A stretch of DNA of 58,176 nucleotides from Gammaproteobacteria bacterium. GTDB lineage: Bacteria; Pseudomonadota; Gammaproteobacteria; Steroidobacterales; Foliamicaceae. Under the pieces are notes generated by a model. The model had not been told where the DNA came from. It worked only from the letters and a program-made list of their open reading frames with translations, and did no database searches. Each line of letters starts with the position of its first letter. Position 1 is the stretch's first letter. A program made the position numbers and the translations under genes. Shown here piece by piece: positions 40,993 through 51,134 of this stretch. Location of the stretch: NCBI GenBank assembly GCA_009845905.1, contig VXYS01000009.1:644325-702500 (forward strand). The letters run 5' to 3'.

Positions 40993-41967
40993 GTGAAATC
41001 CAGGGCCAGGATCGTCCTCAGCCGGCGCTGGCCGAAGCGCATCCAGTCACTCATCGAGGACGACTACGAGGTCTGGTCAAACGACCAGGACCACCCGATG
41101 AGCGCGGCGGCCATGCGCCAGGCGCTGCGGCGCGCCGACGGTTTCTGTCCCACGGTGACGGACCGCCTGGATGCCGAAGTGTTGCGAGTGCCGTCGCCAC
41201 GCACGCGGATTCTGGCCAACTTCGGCGTCGGATTCGAACACATCGACCTTAATGCCGCGCGCCGTTCGGGCATTGTGGTCACGAATACGCCGGACGTCCT
41301 CACCGATTGCACGGCGGACCTGGCCATGGCGCTGATACTGGCCGCGGCGCGCGGCGTCGTGAGTGGCGACCGCATGCTGCGGGCCGGCGACTGGGCCGGT
41401 TGGCGGCCGACGCATATTCCGGGTGTGCGGGTCAGCGGCAAGTCGCTGGGTCTTGTGGGCTTCGGCCGGATCGGGAGAGCCGTGGCCAGGCGCGCGGGAG
41501 CCGGTTTCGGGATGCGCGTTCGCGTCCTTGACCCGCGGCCGCCCGCGGGCGAAGAAGCGCGCGGACTGGGCGTTGAAGTCTGTGCCGATCTGGACGATCT
41601 GCTTGAGACCAGCGACTTTGTCTCGCTGCACTGCCCCGTGACGCCGAAGACGGAAGGAATGATCGGCGAACCGCAATTCAGGCGAATGCGCCCGGGGGCG
41701 ATACTCATCAACACCGCCCGGGGCGCATTGGTTGACGAGCGTGCGCTGGCGGAGGCGCTGCGCTCGGGACGGCTGGCGGCCGCCGGGCTGGACGTGTATG
41801 CCCGCGAGCCGGAGGTGCCGGCGGAACTGAAGGAAATCGGCCGGGTCGTGCTGCTTCCGCACCTGGGCAGCGCGACGCGGGAGACCCGCGAGGCGATGGG
41901 ATTGCGGGTAAAGGAGAACCTGGACCGATTCTTTGCCGGCGAGGAGCCGCCCGACCGCGTGGCCTGA
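40993..41967 (+). CDS. D-isomer-specific 2-hydroxyacid dehydrogenase (glyoxylate/hydroxypyruvate reductase-like)
   Basis: 324 residues, GTG start. Catalytic domain NFGVGFEHIDLNAA (about 72-85), NAD(P) motif GLVGFGRIGRAVARR (about 152-166), catalytic Arg in NTARGALVDE, Glu in the following segment, and the His in LLPHLGSATRETREAM. Fits the D-glycerate dehydrogenase/glyoxylate reductase branch. Substrate is not settled. Six bases after tyrA, so probably co-transcribed; a palindromic repeat follows its stop. Confidence 0.9.
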   Translation: MKSRARIVLSRRWPKRIQSLIEDDYEVWSNDQDHPMSAAAMRQALRRADGFCPTVTDRLDAEVLRVPSPRTRILANFGVGFEHIDLNAARRSGIVVTNTPDVLTDCTADLAMALILAAARGVVSGDRMLRAGDWAGWRPTHIPGVRVSGKSLGLVGFGRIGRAVARRAGAGFGMRVRVLDPRPPAGEEARGLGVEVCADLDDLLETSDFVSLHCPVTPKTEGMIGEPQFRRMRPGAILINTARGALVDERALAEALRSGRLAAAGLDVYAREPEVPAELKEIGRVVLLPHLGSATRETREAMGLRVKENLDRFFAGEEPPDRVA

Positions 41968-42015
41968 CCCCCCTTGAGGCCACACGCTGTCCTGCATGGG
42001 ACAACTTGCGGCGTT

Positions 42016-43295
<1,280 letters not shown>

Positions 43296-43305
43296 ACGCC
43301 CTCCC

Positions 43306-44166
43306 GTGAGAATCGTGGCGGAAAGCCGGTGCCACGAAGGCCGGCAGCTTACGGTCGAACATCCGTCGGACGCCTGCGGCTGCCCGATGCGTTTCGCCCT
43401 GTTTCTGCCGCCGGGTGCGGCCGAAGGCGGCAAGGCGCCGGCGCTTTATTTCCTGTCCGGCCTGACCTGCACCGAGGAGAACTTCACGGTGAAGGCCGGC
43501 GCCCAGCGGTTCGCCGCCGAAGCCGGGCTGGCGCTGGTCGTGCCCGACACCAGCCCTCGAAACACGGGTACTCCCGGTGAGGACGACGAGGACTTCCTGG
43601 GCTCCGGCGCGGGCTTCTACGTGGATGCGACCCAAGCGCCCTGGTCGGCGCACTACCGGATGTACGACTACGTCAGCCGCGAGCTTCCGCAGTTCGTCGA
43701 ATCCTCCTTCCCGATCGACGCCGACCGGCGCGGGATCTGCGGACATTCGATGGGCGGCCACGGCGCACTGGTGATCGCCCTGCGCAACCCGGGCCGCTAC
43801 CGGTCGGTCTCGGCCCTGGCGCCGATCTCCAATCCCTCGTCTTCGCCCTGGGGGCGCGCGGCATTCTCCGCCTACCTGGGAGACGAAGCTTCCGCCTGGC
43901 GGGAATACGACGCCAGCGTACTGGTGCGCAAGGCGCCGCTGGACCTGGAGATCCGCATCGATCTCGGCAGCGCCGACCCGTTTCGCGAGGAGGAACTGAT
44001 GGTCGAACGGTTCCTCGCGGCCTGCCGCGAGTCCGGCCAGCGCGTGAGTTTCCATCTGCGCGGCGGCTACGATCACGGGTATTTCTTCGTCGGCACGTTC
44101 ATCGGGGACCACATCCGCCATCATGCCGCCGCACTGCGGAACGGTGACGCCAGTGCCGGTGCCTGA
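43306..44166 (+). CDS. fghA: S-formylglutathione hydrolase
   Basis: 286 residues. Hydrolyses S-formylglutathione to formate and glutathione. Esterase D-like alpha/beta hydrolase: LYFLSGLTCTEENF (49-62), VPDTSPRNTG (about 82-91), nucleophile elbow GHSMGGHGAL with Ser near 146, then an Asp in GSADPF and His in YDHGYFF. GTG start at 43306, 10 nt after frmA. The 3' end overlaps the reading frame of pdxH. Confidence 0.95.
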   Translation: MRIVAESRCHEGRQLTVEHPSDACGCPMRFALFLPPGAAEGGKAPALYFLSGLTCTEENFTVKAGAQRFAAEAGLALVVPDTSPRNTGTPGEDDEDFLGSGAGFYVDATQAPWSAHYRMYDYVSRELPQFVESSFPIDADRRGICGHSMGGHGALVIALRNPGRYRSVSALAPISNPSSSPWGRAAFSAYLGDEASAWREYDASVLVRKAPLDLEIRIDLGSADPFREEELMVERFLAACRESGQRVSFHLRGGYDHGYFFVGTFIGDHIRHHAAALRNGDASAGA

Positions 44167-44830
44167 CCTTGGCGGGGCGCCGCCGGCCGATCCCCTGCCC
44201 ATCCTCCGGGAGTGGCTGGACGCCGCGGCCGGGTTGACCGACCGTCCCAACCCGCACTCGCTCGTGCTTTCGACCACCGATTCGCGCGGGCGCGCCGATG
44301 CGCGCGTCGTGCTGCTCAAGCACTACGATGACGGGAATGGATACCTTGTGTTCTACACCAACTACCTGTCCGCCAAGGGCGGCCAGCTTGCGGCCTGTCC
44401 CGAGGCGTCAGCCCTTTTTCACTGGGACCGGCTCGGCTTGCAGGCCCGCGTTCGCGGTCCGGTAGTCATGTCGCCGGCCTCCGAAAGCGACGAGTATTTC
44501 GCGACCCGCGGCTGGAAGAGCCAGCTCGCCGCGTGGGCCAGCGATCAGAGCAAGCCGGTCTCCTCGCGGGATGACCTCGTGGCGCGGATGAACGAGGCCG
44601 CGTCGCGGTTCGGAGGTGACGGCCGCGACTGGAGCAACAGCGCCCCGACAGGCGCCGTGAGCCGCCCGCCGCACTGGGGCGGCTACCGGCTGTGGGCGCG
44701 CAAGGTGGAACTGTGGATGCAAGGCGCCGCGCGCCTGCACGACCGCATCTCCTGGTCGCGCGTTCTTGATCCGGCCGGCGACGGCGCGTTTCGGGCCGGC
44801 GCCTGGCGCGCCAAGCGCCTTCAGCCTTGA
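44123..44830 (+). CDS. pdxH: Pyridoxamine 5'-phosphate oxidase
   Basis: 235 residues as read from ATG 44123. FMN-dependent oxidation of PNP/PMP to PLP. Family motifs: DARVVLLKHYDD, FYTNYLSAKGGQLA, FHWDRLGLQARVRG, RGWKSQLAAWASDQS, and the C-terminal RLHDRISWSR. The typical N-terminal extension before the core is short here. In-frame GTGs at 44144, 44153 and 44159 would shorten the overlap with fghA (44 nt from the ATG); no candidate has a strong Shine-Dalgarno, so the start is uncertain. Confidence 0.92.
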   Translation: MPPHCGTVTPVPVPDLGGAPPADPLPILREWLDAAAGLTDRPNPHSLVLSTTDSRGRADARVVLLKHYDDGNGYLVFYTNYLSAKGGQLAACPEASALFHWDRLGLQARVRGPVVMSPASESDEYFATRGWKSQLAAWASDQSKPVSSRDDLVARMNEAASRFGGDGRDWSNSAPTGAVSRPPHWGGYRLWARKVELWMQGAARLHDRISWSRVLDPAGDGAFRAGAWRAKRLQP

Positions 44831-44841
44831 ATGACCTGCAA

Positions 44842-44894
44842 GCGAGGGCATGACCCTCGCGGCGTCCCGCCTTCGCTGAGGGCGAGACGCCCTC
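44842..44894. repeat. Palindromic repeat, family 2, copy b
   Basis: Contains GCGAGGGCATGACCCTCGC and GGCGTCCCGCC...GGGCGAGACGCC-type hairpins; aligns with the copy at 20254 over its whole length. Between the pdxH stop and the convergent ampE end, so it may act as a 3'-end structure. Confidence 0.8.
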
Positions 44895-44903
44895 AAACCC
44901 GGA

Positions 44904-45767
44904 CTAGTAGACCACGCCGAGGATTACGGCGACGGCCACGATCGGGCCCCAAACCCAGTGCAGGCTGCGCTCGACCAGCACGACGGCGCCGCGCACCCGG
45001 TCCGGGCGATCGCCCAGCGCCTGCGCGCCGACCACGCTCAGCACAGCGCCGCTGCCTTCAAACAGGTTGGGCTGTTGATCCGCCGGAATTCCGCGCCAGG
45101 CGTTGACCGCGTCGTCGAAATTGCCGGCCAGCGCGAAGCTGGCGGAAGTAATGCGGGCCGGAATCCAGGCCACTACGCCGTGCAGCTTGACCGCTGCCCG
45201 ATGCAGTTCCTCACCGCCGGGAAGGGTGGCCGTGAAACGGCGCAAGCTGTTCAGTGCGCGGAAGCCGAAAGCGAACGCCGGACCCAGCGGCCCCGCCACC
45301 AGGAACCAGAAAATCACGCCGAAAATGCGATTGTTGGCTTCCCGGTAGGTTGCTTCTTCCACCGCCGCGGCCTGGTCCTTCGGCTTGTCCGGCGCGCTTC
45401 CGCCGAGGATGACTTCAGCCTGGGCCCTGGCGCCGTCTTCATCGCCGGCGTCGGCCTTGTCGTGAAAGGCCAGTGCCTCCGCCTTCAGGTCGCGCGGCCC
45501 GAAGGAGAACAACAGGACGATCACCGCGAACACGAACCAGGCGATCATCCAGTCATCGCGCAGCAGCCAGGCGATGATCCCGACCGGTACGGCGCATGCG
45601 AGCGTCAGACCCGCGACGATGTACGGCGCGGCGCGCTTGTCCAGGCGCAACAGGCGCTGGGCCAATTGATTCGCCTGTTCCTCCAGCCCACGAAACTCGC
45701 GCAGATGCGACCATCGCGCAAGGTAGCGTTCAGCGTATATGCCAATAAGCAGGGCCAATAGTTTCAT
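44904..45767 (-). CDS. ampE: AmpE-like inner-membrane protein
   Basis: 287 residues, starts MKLLALLIGIYAERYL as AmpE proteins do. Hydrophobic segments lie at about 44-90, 155-190 and at the C-terminus (VWGPIVAVAVILGVVY), separated by charged loops. AmpE is a putative sensory or regulatory partner of AmpD; its function is not well defined. The ATG at 45767 overlaps the ampD stop as ATGA; a longer in-frame reading would lie inside ampD and is rejected. Confidence 0.85.
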   Translation of the reverse strand: MKLLALLIGIYAERYLARWSHLREFRGLEEQANQLAQRLLRLDKRAAPYIVAGLTLACAVPVGIIAWLLRDDWMIAWFVFAVIVLLFSFGPRDLKAEALAFHDKADAGDEDGARAQAEVILGGSAPDKPKDQAAAVEEATYREANNRIFGVIFWFLVAGPLGPAFAFGFRALNSLRRFTATLPGGEELHRAAVKLHGVVAWIPARITSASFALAGNFDDAVNAWRGIPADQQPNLFEGSGAVLSVVGAQALGDRPDRVRGAVVLVERSLHWVWGPIVAVAVILGVVY

Positions 45768-46336
45768 TTGTCGCGCTCTCCAGCCCGGGCCAGTCCCGCC
45801 GCCAGCCTTGCCCAGTCGAAGGTCTCTCCCGGATCCCATTTGCGCCCGGGGGCAATATCGCTGTGTCCCACGACCGGGGCGCTCCGCAGGGACGGCAGGC
45901 CTTCCCTCAGCGCCGTAATGGCGGCACAGGCCTGATTGTATTGCCTATCGGTGAACGGTGTGTCCGCATCGCCCTCCAATTCCATTCCGACGGAATAGTC
46001 ATTGCAGGCGGCGCGGCCCCGGAACTCGGACTCGCCGGCGTGCCAGGCGCGCTCCAGCACGCTCACGAACTGCACCAGTTCGCCGTCGCGCCGGACCAGG
46101 AAATGCGCCGACACGCGCAGGTCCGCCAGCCTGCGGAAGTAGGGGTGGGCCGAGGGGTCCAGCCTTCCGAAGAACAGGTCCTCGATTGCCGTGCCTCCGA
46201 ACTCGCCGGGCGGCAGCGAAATGGCGTGCAGCACCAGCAGGCTGACATCGGCGCCCGGCGGCCGGGCGTCGCGGTGCGGGCAAAGCGAGTGCCGCGCACC
46301 GTCCATCAGGCCCGTATTCGGATTCAGACGGAGCAC
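45764..46336 (-). CDS. ampD: 1,6-anhydro-N-acetylmuramyl-L-alanine amidase
   Basis: 190 residues. Cytoplasmic amidase that splits anhydroMurNAc from the stem peptide after AmpG import. Zinc ligands: the His of LLVLHAISLPPGEFGG (about 40-55) and the late HSDIAPGRKWDPG (His and Asp). NDYSVGMELEG holds the catalytic Glu. The GTG at 46336 starts right before the AmpD-type opening (LRLNPNTG) and gives a typical length; the longer frame runs into the palindromic repeat at 46366 and is rejected. Confidence 0.92.
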   Translation of the reverse strand: MLRLNPNTGLMDGARHSLCPHRDARPPGADVSLLVLHAISLPPGEFGGTAIEDLFFGRLDPSAHPYFRRLADLRVSAHFLVRRDGELVQFVSVLERAWHAGESEFRGRAACNDYSVGMELEGDADTPFTDRQYNQACAAITALREGLPSLRSAPVVGHSDIAPGRKWDPGETFDWARLAAGLARAGERDK

Positions 46337-46365
46337 ATCGCTTTCTCGCAACAACTCCGGCCTTT

Positions 46366-46476
46366 CGCGGGTCTTTCGGCCCCGTCCTTCAGGGAGTATT
46401 GGAGCCAGGGATGGCGGAGCAAGCTCCATGGATGGATTTATGCGTCTCCCGGAAGGACGGGGCCGAAAGACCCGCG
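46366..46476. repeat. Palindromic repeat, family 1, copy E (reverse orientation)
   Basis: 31-nt inverted arms (46366-46396, 46446-46476) with one mismatch, 49-nt core. Core closest to copy D. Lies in the divergent region between ampD and gshB, 29 nt upstream of the ampD start. Confidence 0.92.
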
Positions 46477-46524
46477 CACCGACTTAAAATGTGCCCCGCT
46501 AGCGCCATTTCATGATCCCTGACG

Positions 46525-47496
46525 ATGAAATCTCGAACTCTCGGCGTGGTGATGGACCCGATCGGTACCATCGCGCCGCAAAAGGATAGCACCCTGGCGC
46601 TGCTCCGGGAGGCGCAGCGGCGCGGCATTGCGCTCCATCACTTCACTCTCAAGGATATCGATATCCGCGACGGCCGCGCATTCGGACAGGGAGCGCCTCT
46701 TGAAGTCACCGATGACGACGCCGACTGGTTCCGGCTGGGCCCGGCGCAGGACATGCCGCTCGGGGGACTGGATTTCCTGTTCATGCGCAAGGACCCTCCG
46801 TTCAACGCCGAGTACATCTTCGCCACCTACGTGTTGCAGCGGGCGCAGGACGAAGGCGCGCTGGTGGTGAACGATCCCCAGGCTCTGCGAGACGTCAACG
46901 AGAAGGTTTTCATCGCCTGGTTCCCCGAATTCACCCCGCCCACGATAGTCACGCGGTCGATGGACCGGATCCGCGACTTCCTGGCCGAGCACGGACGCAT
47001 CGTGGTCAAGCCGCTGGACATGATGGGAGGTCATTCCATTTTTGCCCTGGACGAAGCGGACAAGAATCTGGCGGTGATTCTCGAGACCATCACGGTCGGC
47101 GAAACCCGCTACGCGATGGCGCAGCGGCACCTGCCCGAAATCGTTGACGGCGACCGGCGGGTGTTGCTCATCGACGGGCGGCCGATGAGCCCGGCGCTGA
47201 ACCGGGTGCCCCGGACCGATGACAATCGCGGCAACCTGATGGCCGGCGCGCGGGCGGAAGTCTGCGATCTGACGCCCCGGGACCTTCAGATCTGCGAGCG
47301 CGTCGGGTCCGAACTGGCGGTTCGCGGAGTGGCGTTTGCCGGGCTGGACATCATCGGCGACTACCTGACCGAGGTGAACATCACCAGCCCCACGGGAATC
47401 CGGGAAATCCAGAAACTGGCGGGAGTGGACGCCGCCGCCAAACTGTTCGACAGTCTGCTCGAACGCGTGCAAAAGACCGTCCGCCAGCAGCCGTAG
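46525..47496 (+). CDS. gshB: Glutathione synthetase
   Basis: 323 residues. ATP-dependent joining of gamma-glutamylcysteine and glycine. N-terminal GVVMDPIGTIAPQKDST, ADWFRLGP, the substrate segment FLFMRKDPPFN (about 88-98), ATP-grasp loop KPLDMMGGHSIF (about 159-170), and the ADP/Mg site VNITSPTGIREI near the C-terminus. Followed by yqgE and ruvX, the order found in many Gammaproteobacteria. Confidence 0.97.
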   Translation: MKSRTLGVVMDPIGTIAPQKDSTLALLREAQRRGIALHHFTLKDIDIRDGRAFGQGAPLEVTDDDADWFRLGPAQDMPLGGLDFLFMRKDPPFNAEYIFATYVLQRAQDEGALVVNDPQALRDVNEKVFIAWFPEFTPPTIVTRSMDRIRDFLAEHGRIVVKPLDMMGGHSIFALDEADKNLAVILETITVGETRYAMAQRHLPEIVDGDRRVLLIDGRPMSPALNRVPRTDDNRGNLMAGARAEVCDLTPRDLQICERVGSELAVRGVAFAGLDIIGDYLTEVNITSPTGIREIQKLAGVDAAAKLFDSLLERVQKTVRQQP

Positions 47497-47531
47497 ATAT
47501 AATCCCGGAAGGTAGGCAGAAACCAGCCGTC

Positions 47532-48095
47532 ATGGAAGAACTCGACTCACTTTCCGGCAAGCTCCTCATCGCCATGCCGGGTATGCCCGATTCCCGCTTT
47601 CGCCAGACCGTGACCTACCTGTGCGGGCACAACAGCGACGGCGCGCTGGGGATCGTCATCAATCGTCCGTCCGACATGAAGCTCGGAGAAGTGTTCGAGC
47701 AACTGTCGCTCGACAGCCGTGACCTCGACCTCGCCAACCAGAGCATACTCAAGGGCGGACCGGTAAACCGCGAGCGGGGATTTGTACTGCATGAGGCCGG
47801 CGGCAGTTGGGATTCCACGATCTCGATTTGCGGCAACATCGAGGTCACTACCTCGCGGGACGTGCTGTCGGCGATCGCCGGAGGCAAGGGCCCCCGCCGG
47901 GCGCTCCTCGCCCTGGGCTGTGCCGGCTGGGGAGAGGGTCAGTTGGAACGCGAATTGCGCTCGAATTCCTGGCTGGTTGTCGACGCTACGGAGGAAATCC
48001 TCTTCGAGACCCCGTACGAACAGCGTTGGGCCGCTTCGGCGGCGCTGCTCGGCGTGGACGTCTCCCGGCTGGGACTGCAAGCCGGCAACGCCTGA
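47532..48095 (+). CDS. yqgE: YqgE/AlgH family protein (UPF0301)
   Basis: 187 residues. Opens LSGKLLIAMPGMPDSRFRQTV and continues TYLCGHNSDGALGIVINRP, the conserved core of UPF0301; later GGPVNRERGFVLH and LGCAGWGEGQLERELRSNSW are invariant in the family. Biochemical role is not firmly established; some homologues were named AlgH for alginate regulation. Starts 35 nt after gshB and precedes ruvX, consistent with one transcript. Confidence 0.94.
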   Translation: MEELDSLSGKLLIAMPGMPDSRFRQTVTYLCGHNSDGALGIVINRPSDMKLGEVFEQLSLDSRDLDLANQSILKGGPVNRERGFVLHEAGGSWDSTISICGNIEVTTSRDVLSAIAGGKGPRRALLALGCAGWGEGQLERELRSNSWLVVDATEEILFETPYEQRWAASAALLGVDVSRLGLQAGNA

Positions 48096-48142
48096 TTCGC
48101 GAACATTCTCACCGCGAGAATCAGGCACACAGGCTCCGGGTA

Positions 48143-48559
48143 ATGCGCACCGAGCCTGCGATCGCCCTCGACTTCGGATTGAAGCGCGTCGGCGTAGCGA
48201 CCGCCACCGGCGGCGTGATCACGGCCCGCAAACACCTGCCGGCTCGCGCCGGACTGCCGGAATGGGCCGAGCTGGACCGGCTCGTTCGCGACTACGGTCC
48301 GCAGGTCCTGGTGTTGGGCTGTCCACCCGATCCCGATCCTGAGTTCGAGCTTGCGCTCAAGCGTTTTCGCAGGCACCTGAAAGGCCGCTACGGGCTGGCG
48401 GTGGAAACGGTTCAGGAACACCTCACGACCCGCGAGGCCAACGCCTGGCTGCGGGAACAGCGTTCAACCGGCGAACTTGGCCGGCGGGCCCGCAAGGGAG
48501 AGGTGGACGGCCTCGCCGCCTGCCTGATCGCCCGGGACTGGCAGGAGAAACAAGCATGA
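48143..48559 (+). CDS. ruvX: Putative pre-16S rRNA nuclease / Holliday junction resolvase-like protein
   Basis: 138 residues, RNase H-like YqgF fold. Opens with ALDFGLKRVGVAT (9-21, catalytic Asp), has LVLGCPPDPDPE where most family members have GLPLNMDG, and the C-terminal KGEVDGLAACLIARDW with the second acidic site. The frame is open further upstream, but ATG at 48143 gives the canonical start. Its stop overlaps the following gene (ATGA). Confidence 0.9.
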   Translation: MRTEPAIALDFGLKRVGVATATGGVITARKHLPARAGLPEWAELDRLVRDYGPQVLVLGCPPDPDPEFELALKRFRRHLKGRYGLAVETVQEHLTTREANAWLREQRSTGELGRRARKGEVDGLAACLIARDWQEKQA

Positions 48560-49350
48560 ACATTCGGAATCTGGTCTGCGCGCTGGCTGCAGCGTTCGTA
48601 CTTTCCGGCACTGCGCCCGCAGCGGAACTGGTCCTCGTTGCCGGCGCGTCCGGGCGCACCGGCAACGCGGCGATGCGGCTGCTGGACGAACACGGCTACA
48701 GCGTGCGTGGGACGACCACCAACCGCGACCGGGCCGTGCGGCGCCACGGCGATCAGTGGGACTGGGTAGAGGTCGACGTGCGCGACCGCGCTGCGGTGTT
48801 TGCGGCCATGCAGGACGTGGATTACGTGATCTGCGCCATCGGCTCGCGATCGCTGATTGGCGGGAACGGACCGGAATTCGTCGATTACGGCGGCGTGGTG
48901 AACCTCGTGGATGCGGCGGTTGAGGCCGGAGTCCGGCACTTCGTCGTGGTGACGTCCGCGGCAGCGGGACCCTATCGCGAGCGCAGCCGGATGATAATTT
49001 TCGCGCGCGCCAGGCACTGGAAGACGATGGGGGAAAACCATCTGAAACGCAGCGGCCTCAACTACACGATTATCGGGCCCAGCGGTCTTCGCGAAGAGCC
49101 TGAGGACGGCGGCGAACCGCTGCGGGTGATGGCCCGCGCCGATTACGAGACGGGCTCGGTCGCGATCGCCGACGTGGGGATGCTGGCGGTCGATGCGCTT
49201 GTCAATACGGATGCGCGCAACAAGAGCTACGGGGTCATACGCGACGAATCCGTTGCGCCCGGCGCCTGGCGGGAGATGCTGAAGACGATTCGGCAGGACA
49301 GTGAAACGGAAGAGGCGCCGGACCATCCGCTCATGCCCGACCCCGAGTGA
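48556..49350 (+). CDS. NAD(P)-binding Rossmann protein (NmrA/SDR-like) with N-terminal signal sequence
   Basis: 264 residues. Residues 1-23 look like a signal peptide or anchor (LVCALAAAFVLSGTAPAAE). Then an atypical short-chain dehydrogenase: LVLVAGASGRTGNAAMRLL (about 25-43, Rossmann loop), VDVRDRAAVFAAMQDVDYVICAIGS, and HFVVVTSAAAG. No YxxxK box is obvious, as in NmrA-type binders. An exported Rossmann enzyme is odd because NAD(P) is scarce in the periplasm, so the segment may be an uncleaved membrane anchor, or the export prediction may be wrong. Overlaps the ruvX stop by four bases. Confidence 0.8.
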   Translation: MNIRNLVCALAAAFVLSGTAPAAELVLVAGASGRTGNAAMRLLDEHGYSVRGTTTNRDRAVRRHGDQWDWVEVDVRDRAAVFAAMQDVDYVICAIGSRSLIGGNGPEFVDYGGVVNLVDAAVEAGVRHFVVVTSAAAGPYRERSRMIIFARARHWKTMGENHLKRSGLNYTIIGPSGLREEPEDGGEPLRVMARADYETGSVAIADVGMLAVDALVNTDARNKSYGVIRDESVAPGAWREMLKTIRQDSETEEAPDHPLMPDPE

Positions 49351-49376
49351 CACGATCCCCCGGGCGGGGCACGGCA

Positions 49377-50237
49377 CTAGTCGTAGCCGGCCTCCCAGTC
49401 GGGCGTCCGCTCGAGCGCTCCCGGATCGCTTTCCTCCAGCGCGGCGCGGAATTCCGCCGGCAGTTCCTGCACCCGGCGGAATTTCCTGCCGACCACCGAC
49501 CAGTACATGTGCCCGGGCAGGTCCCCCATGGCCAGAAATCCCGACCAGTCCCTGACTGCGTCCCAGCTGTACGACGGGGACAGGGAGGTGATGCCGGGGT
49601 CCGCGAGGGAAGCCGCCGGCAGCGCGAAGGTGTCGACTGCCAATTCACGCCGAACCTTTCCGCCGGCCGGGGTGAACGCGCTGAAGGCCCTGCGCCGAAT
49701 AATGACTTCGTCGCCGGCGCGCAGCAATTCAAGCGTGACCGGCCGATCCAGAATGGAACTCTGCCACGGCACGTCCGCCAGCAGCGCCACGCGCTCGGGC
49801 GAATAGCGAACGGGCTGGCCGGCGCCGCACGGAAGCCTGAGTTCGGTCCGGTTGCCGGTCAGGGGATTGATGAACTCGTCGATAAACGCGCCGGAAAACG
49901 CGTCCCTGTAGAGCCGGCAGGCAATCGTGCGCTCTTCGTACTGGTCTTCGGACAGGCGGCGAAACTGCCTGATCGTCACGCTCTCGATCGCGAACAGCGC
50001 GACGCCGTCCGCATCCTGGGGCACGCCATAGGCGGTGCCGGTGGCCCATTCGTAGGTCACGCCGCCCGCGATGTCGCCCTTGAGCCGCAACCAGGTCTCC
50101 ATCGCGGTCCGTGGATCGGTCAGATCGGGAAGCTCCGCAGCCGCCGTGGGGACCGAAAGCCCCACGGCGATCGCAACGCAGGCAGCGTGGAGTAAGTGTC
50201 GCGCGCGACAAATCGATTCCGGCAATGCACAATTCAT
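49377..50237 (-). CDS. DUF1838-like secreted protein
   Basis: 286 residues. Signal peptide HLLHAACVAIAVGLSVPTAAAE, then DLTDPRTAMETWLRLKGDIAGG and the tyrosine/glycine pattern TYEWATGTAYGVP, which resemble DUF1838 proteins, a family without an assigned activity. Later VIIRRRAFSAFTPAGG, LAMGDLPGHMYWSVVG and FRRVQELPAEFRAALE are also DUF1838-like. ATG at 50237 is chosen over a TTG at 50261 because it starts the signal peptide directly. Divergent from the PyrK-like gene, with 35 nt between the starts. Confidence 0.72.
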   Translation of the reverse strand: MNCALPESICRARHLLHAACVAIAVGLSVPTAAAELPDLTDPRTAMETWLRLKGDIAGGVTYEWATGTAYGVPQDADGVALFAIESVTIRQFRRLSEDQYEERTIACRLYRDAFSGAFIDEFINPLTGNRTELRLPCGAGQPVRYSPERVALLADVPWQSSILDRPVTLELLRAGDEVIIRRRAFSAFTPAGGKVRRELAVDTFALPAASLADPGITSLSPSYSWDAVRDWSGFLAMGDLPGHMYWSVVGRKFRRVQELPAEFRAALEESDPGALERTPDWEAGYD

Positions 50238-50272
50238 ATTCCTGATGACCCTGTTGCCCAAGTGGACAAATT

Positions 50273-51124
50273 ATGCGCGCTGGGCGTGACACGACACCCG
50301 TCTTCGTCGAGGAAGCCGAGGTGCTGTCGCACCGGGAATATCCGGGAGGCCAGTACCGGCTCCGGCTCCGCACGCCGCGCTGCGCCGCAACGGCGCGGCC
50401 GGGCAGCTTCGTACATTTGCGCTGCGGTTCGGAACTGCTGCAGCGCCGGCCGCTGTCGATCATGCTTGCCGATGCCGACGAAGGCTGGATCGAACTGCTG
50501 TACAAGACCGGCGGGCAGGGACTGACCCTGCTTGCCGGCGCCGAACCCGGGTCTGTCCTGCATTCCATGGGGCCGATCGGACACGGGTTTTCCCTGTCCG
50601 AAGCGCGTCCGATCGTGTTCCTGCTGGGCGGCGGAGTGGGCATTCCGCCGGTTCTCTTCCAGGCCCGGCGCCTGGCGGGAAACGGGAATTGGAGCCCCCG
50701 GCTTTTCCTGGGCTCGGAGCTGCCTTTTCCCTTTGCGCTGGAAAAGCATGGCAAGGAGAACCGATTGCGACTCGCCGAACAGTGGGGGGTGCCCTCGCAC
50801 CTGGCCAGCAACGCCGGCCTCGAAGGCTGCCATCGCGGCAACCTGACCGAGCCCGCGCGCGAATGGCTGAACGCTCTGCCGCGGGAGCGGCTGTGCGAAG
50901 TGGCGGTGTACGCCTGCGGGCCCACGCCGATGCTGAAGGCCGCGGCGGATCTGGCGGCGGATTTCGACGTCTACGCCGAGCTGTGCCTGGAGGAATACAT
51001 GGCCTGCGCGGTGGGCGGTTGTGCCGGATGCACCGTCGAGGCGCATACCCCGGACGGGCTGGCCATGAAACGAGTGTGCGTGGACGGGCCTGTGTTTCCC
51101 GCAACCTGGATCTATCCGTCTTAG
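50273..51124 (+). CDS. Dihydroorotate dehydrogenase electron-transfer subunit-like iron-sulfur flavoprotein
   Basis: 283 residues, ferredoxin-reductase fold. FAD segment RRPLSIML, the NAD domain FLLGGGVGIPPVLF, ACGPTPMLKAA, and the PyrK-type [2Fe-2S] site CLEEYMACAVGGCAGC followed later by KRVCVDGP (four Cys). Moves electrons between flavin, iron-sulfur cluster and NAD(H). No pyrD neighbour, so it may serve another dehydrogenase; the gene next downstream is anmK (11 nt), which looks functionally unrelated. Confidence 0.87.
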   Translation: MRAGRDTTPVFVEEAEVLSHREYPGGQYRLRLRTPRCAATARPGSFVHLRCGSELLQRRPLSIMLADADEGWIELLYKTGGQGLTLLAGAEPGSVLHSMGPIGHGFSLSEARPIVFLLGGGVGIPPVLFQARRLAGNGNWSPRLFLGSELPFPFALEKHGKENRLRLAEQWGVPSHLASNAGLEGCHRGNLTEPAREWLNALPRERLCEVAVYACGPTPMLKAAADLAADFDVYAELCLEEYMACAVGGCAGCTVEAHTPDGLAMKRVCVDGPVFPATWIYPS

Positions 51125-51134
51125 GGTTCGGGAA

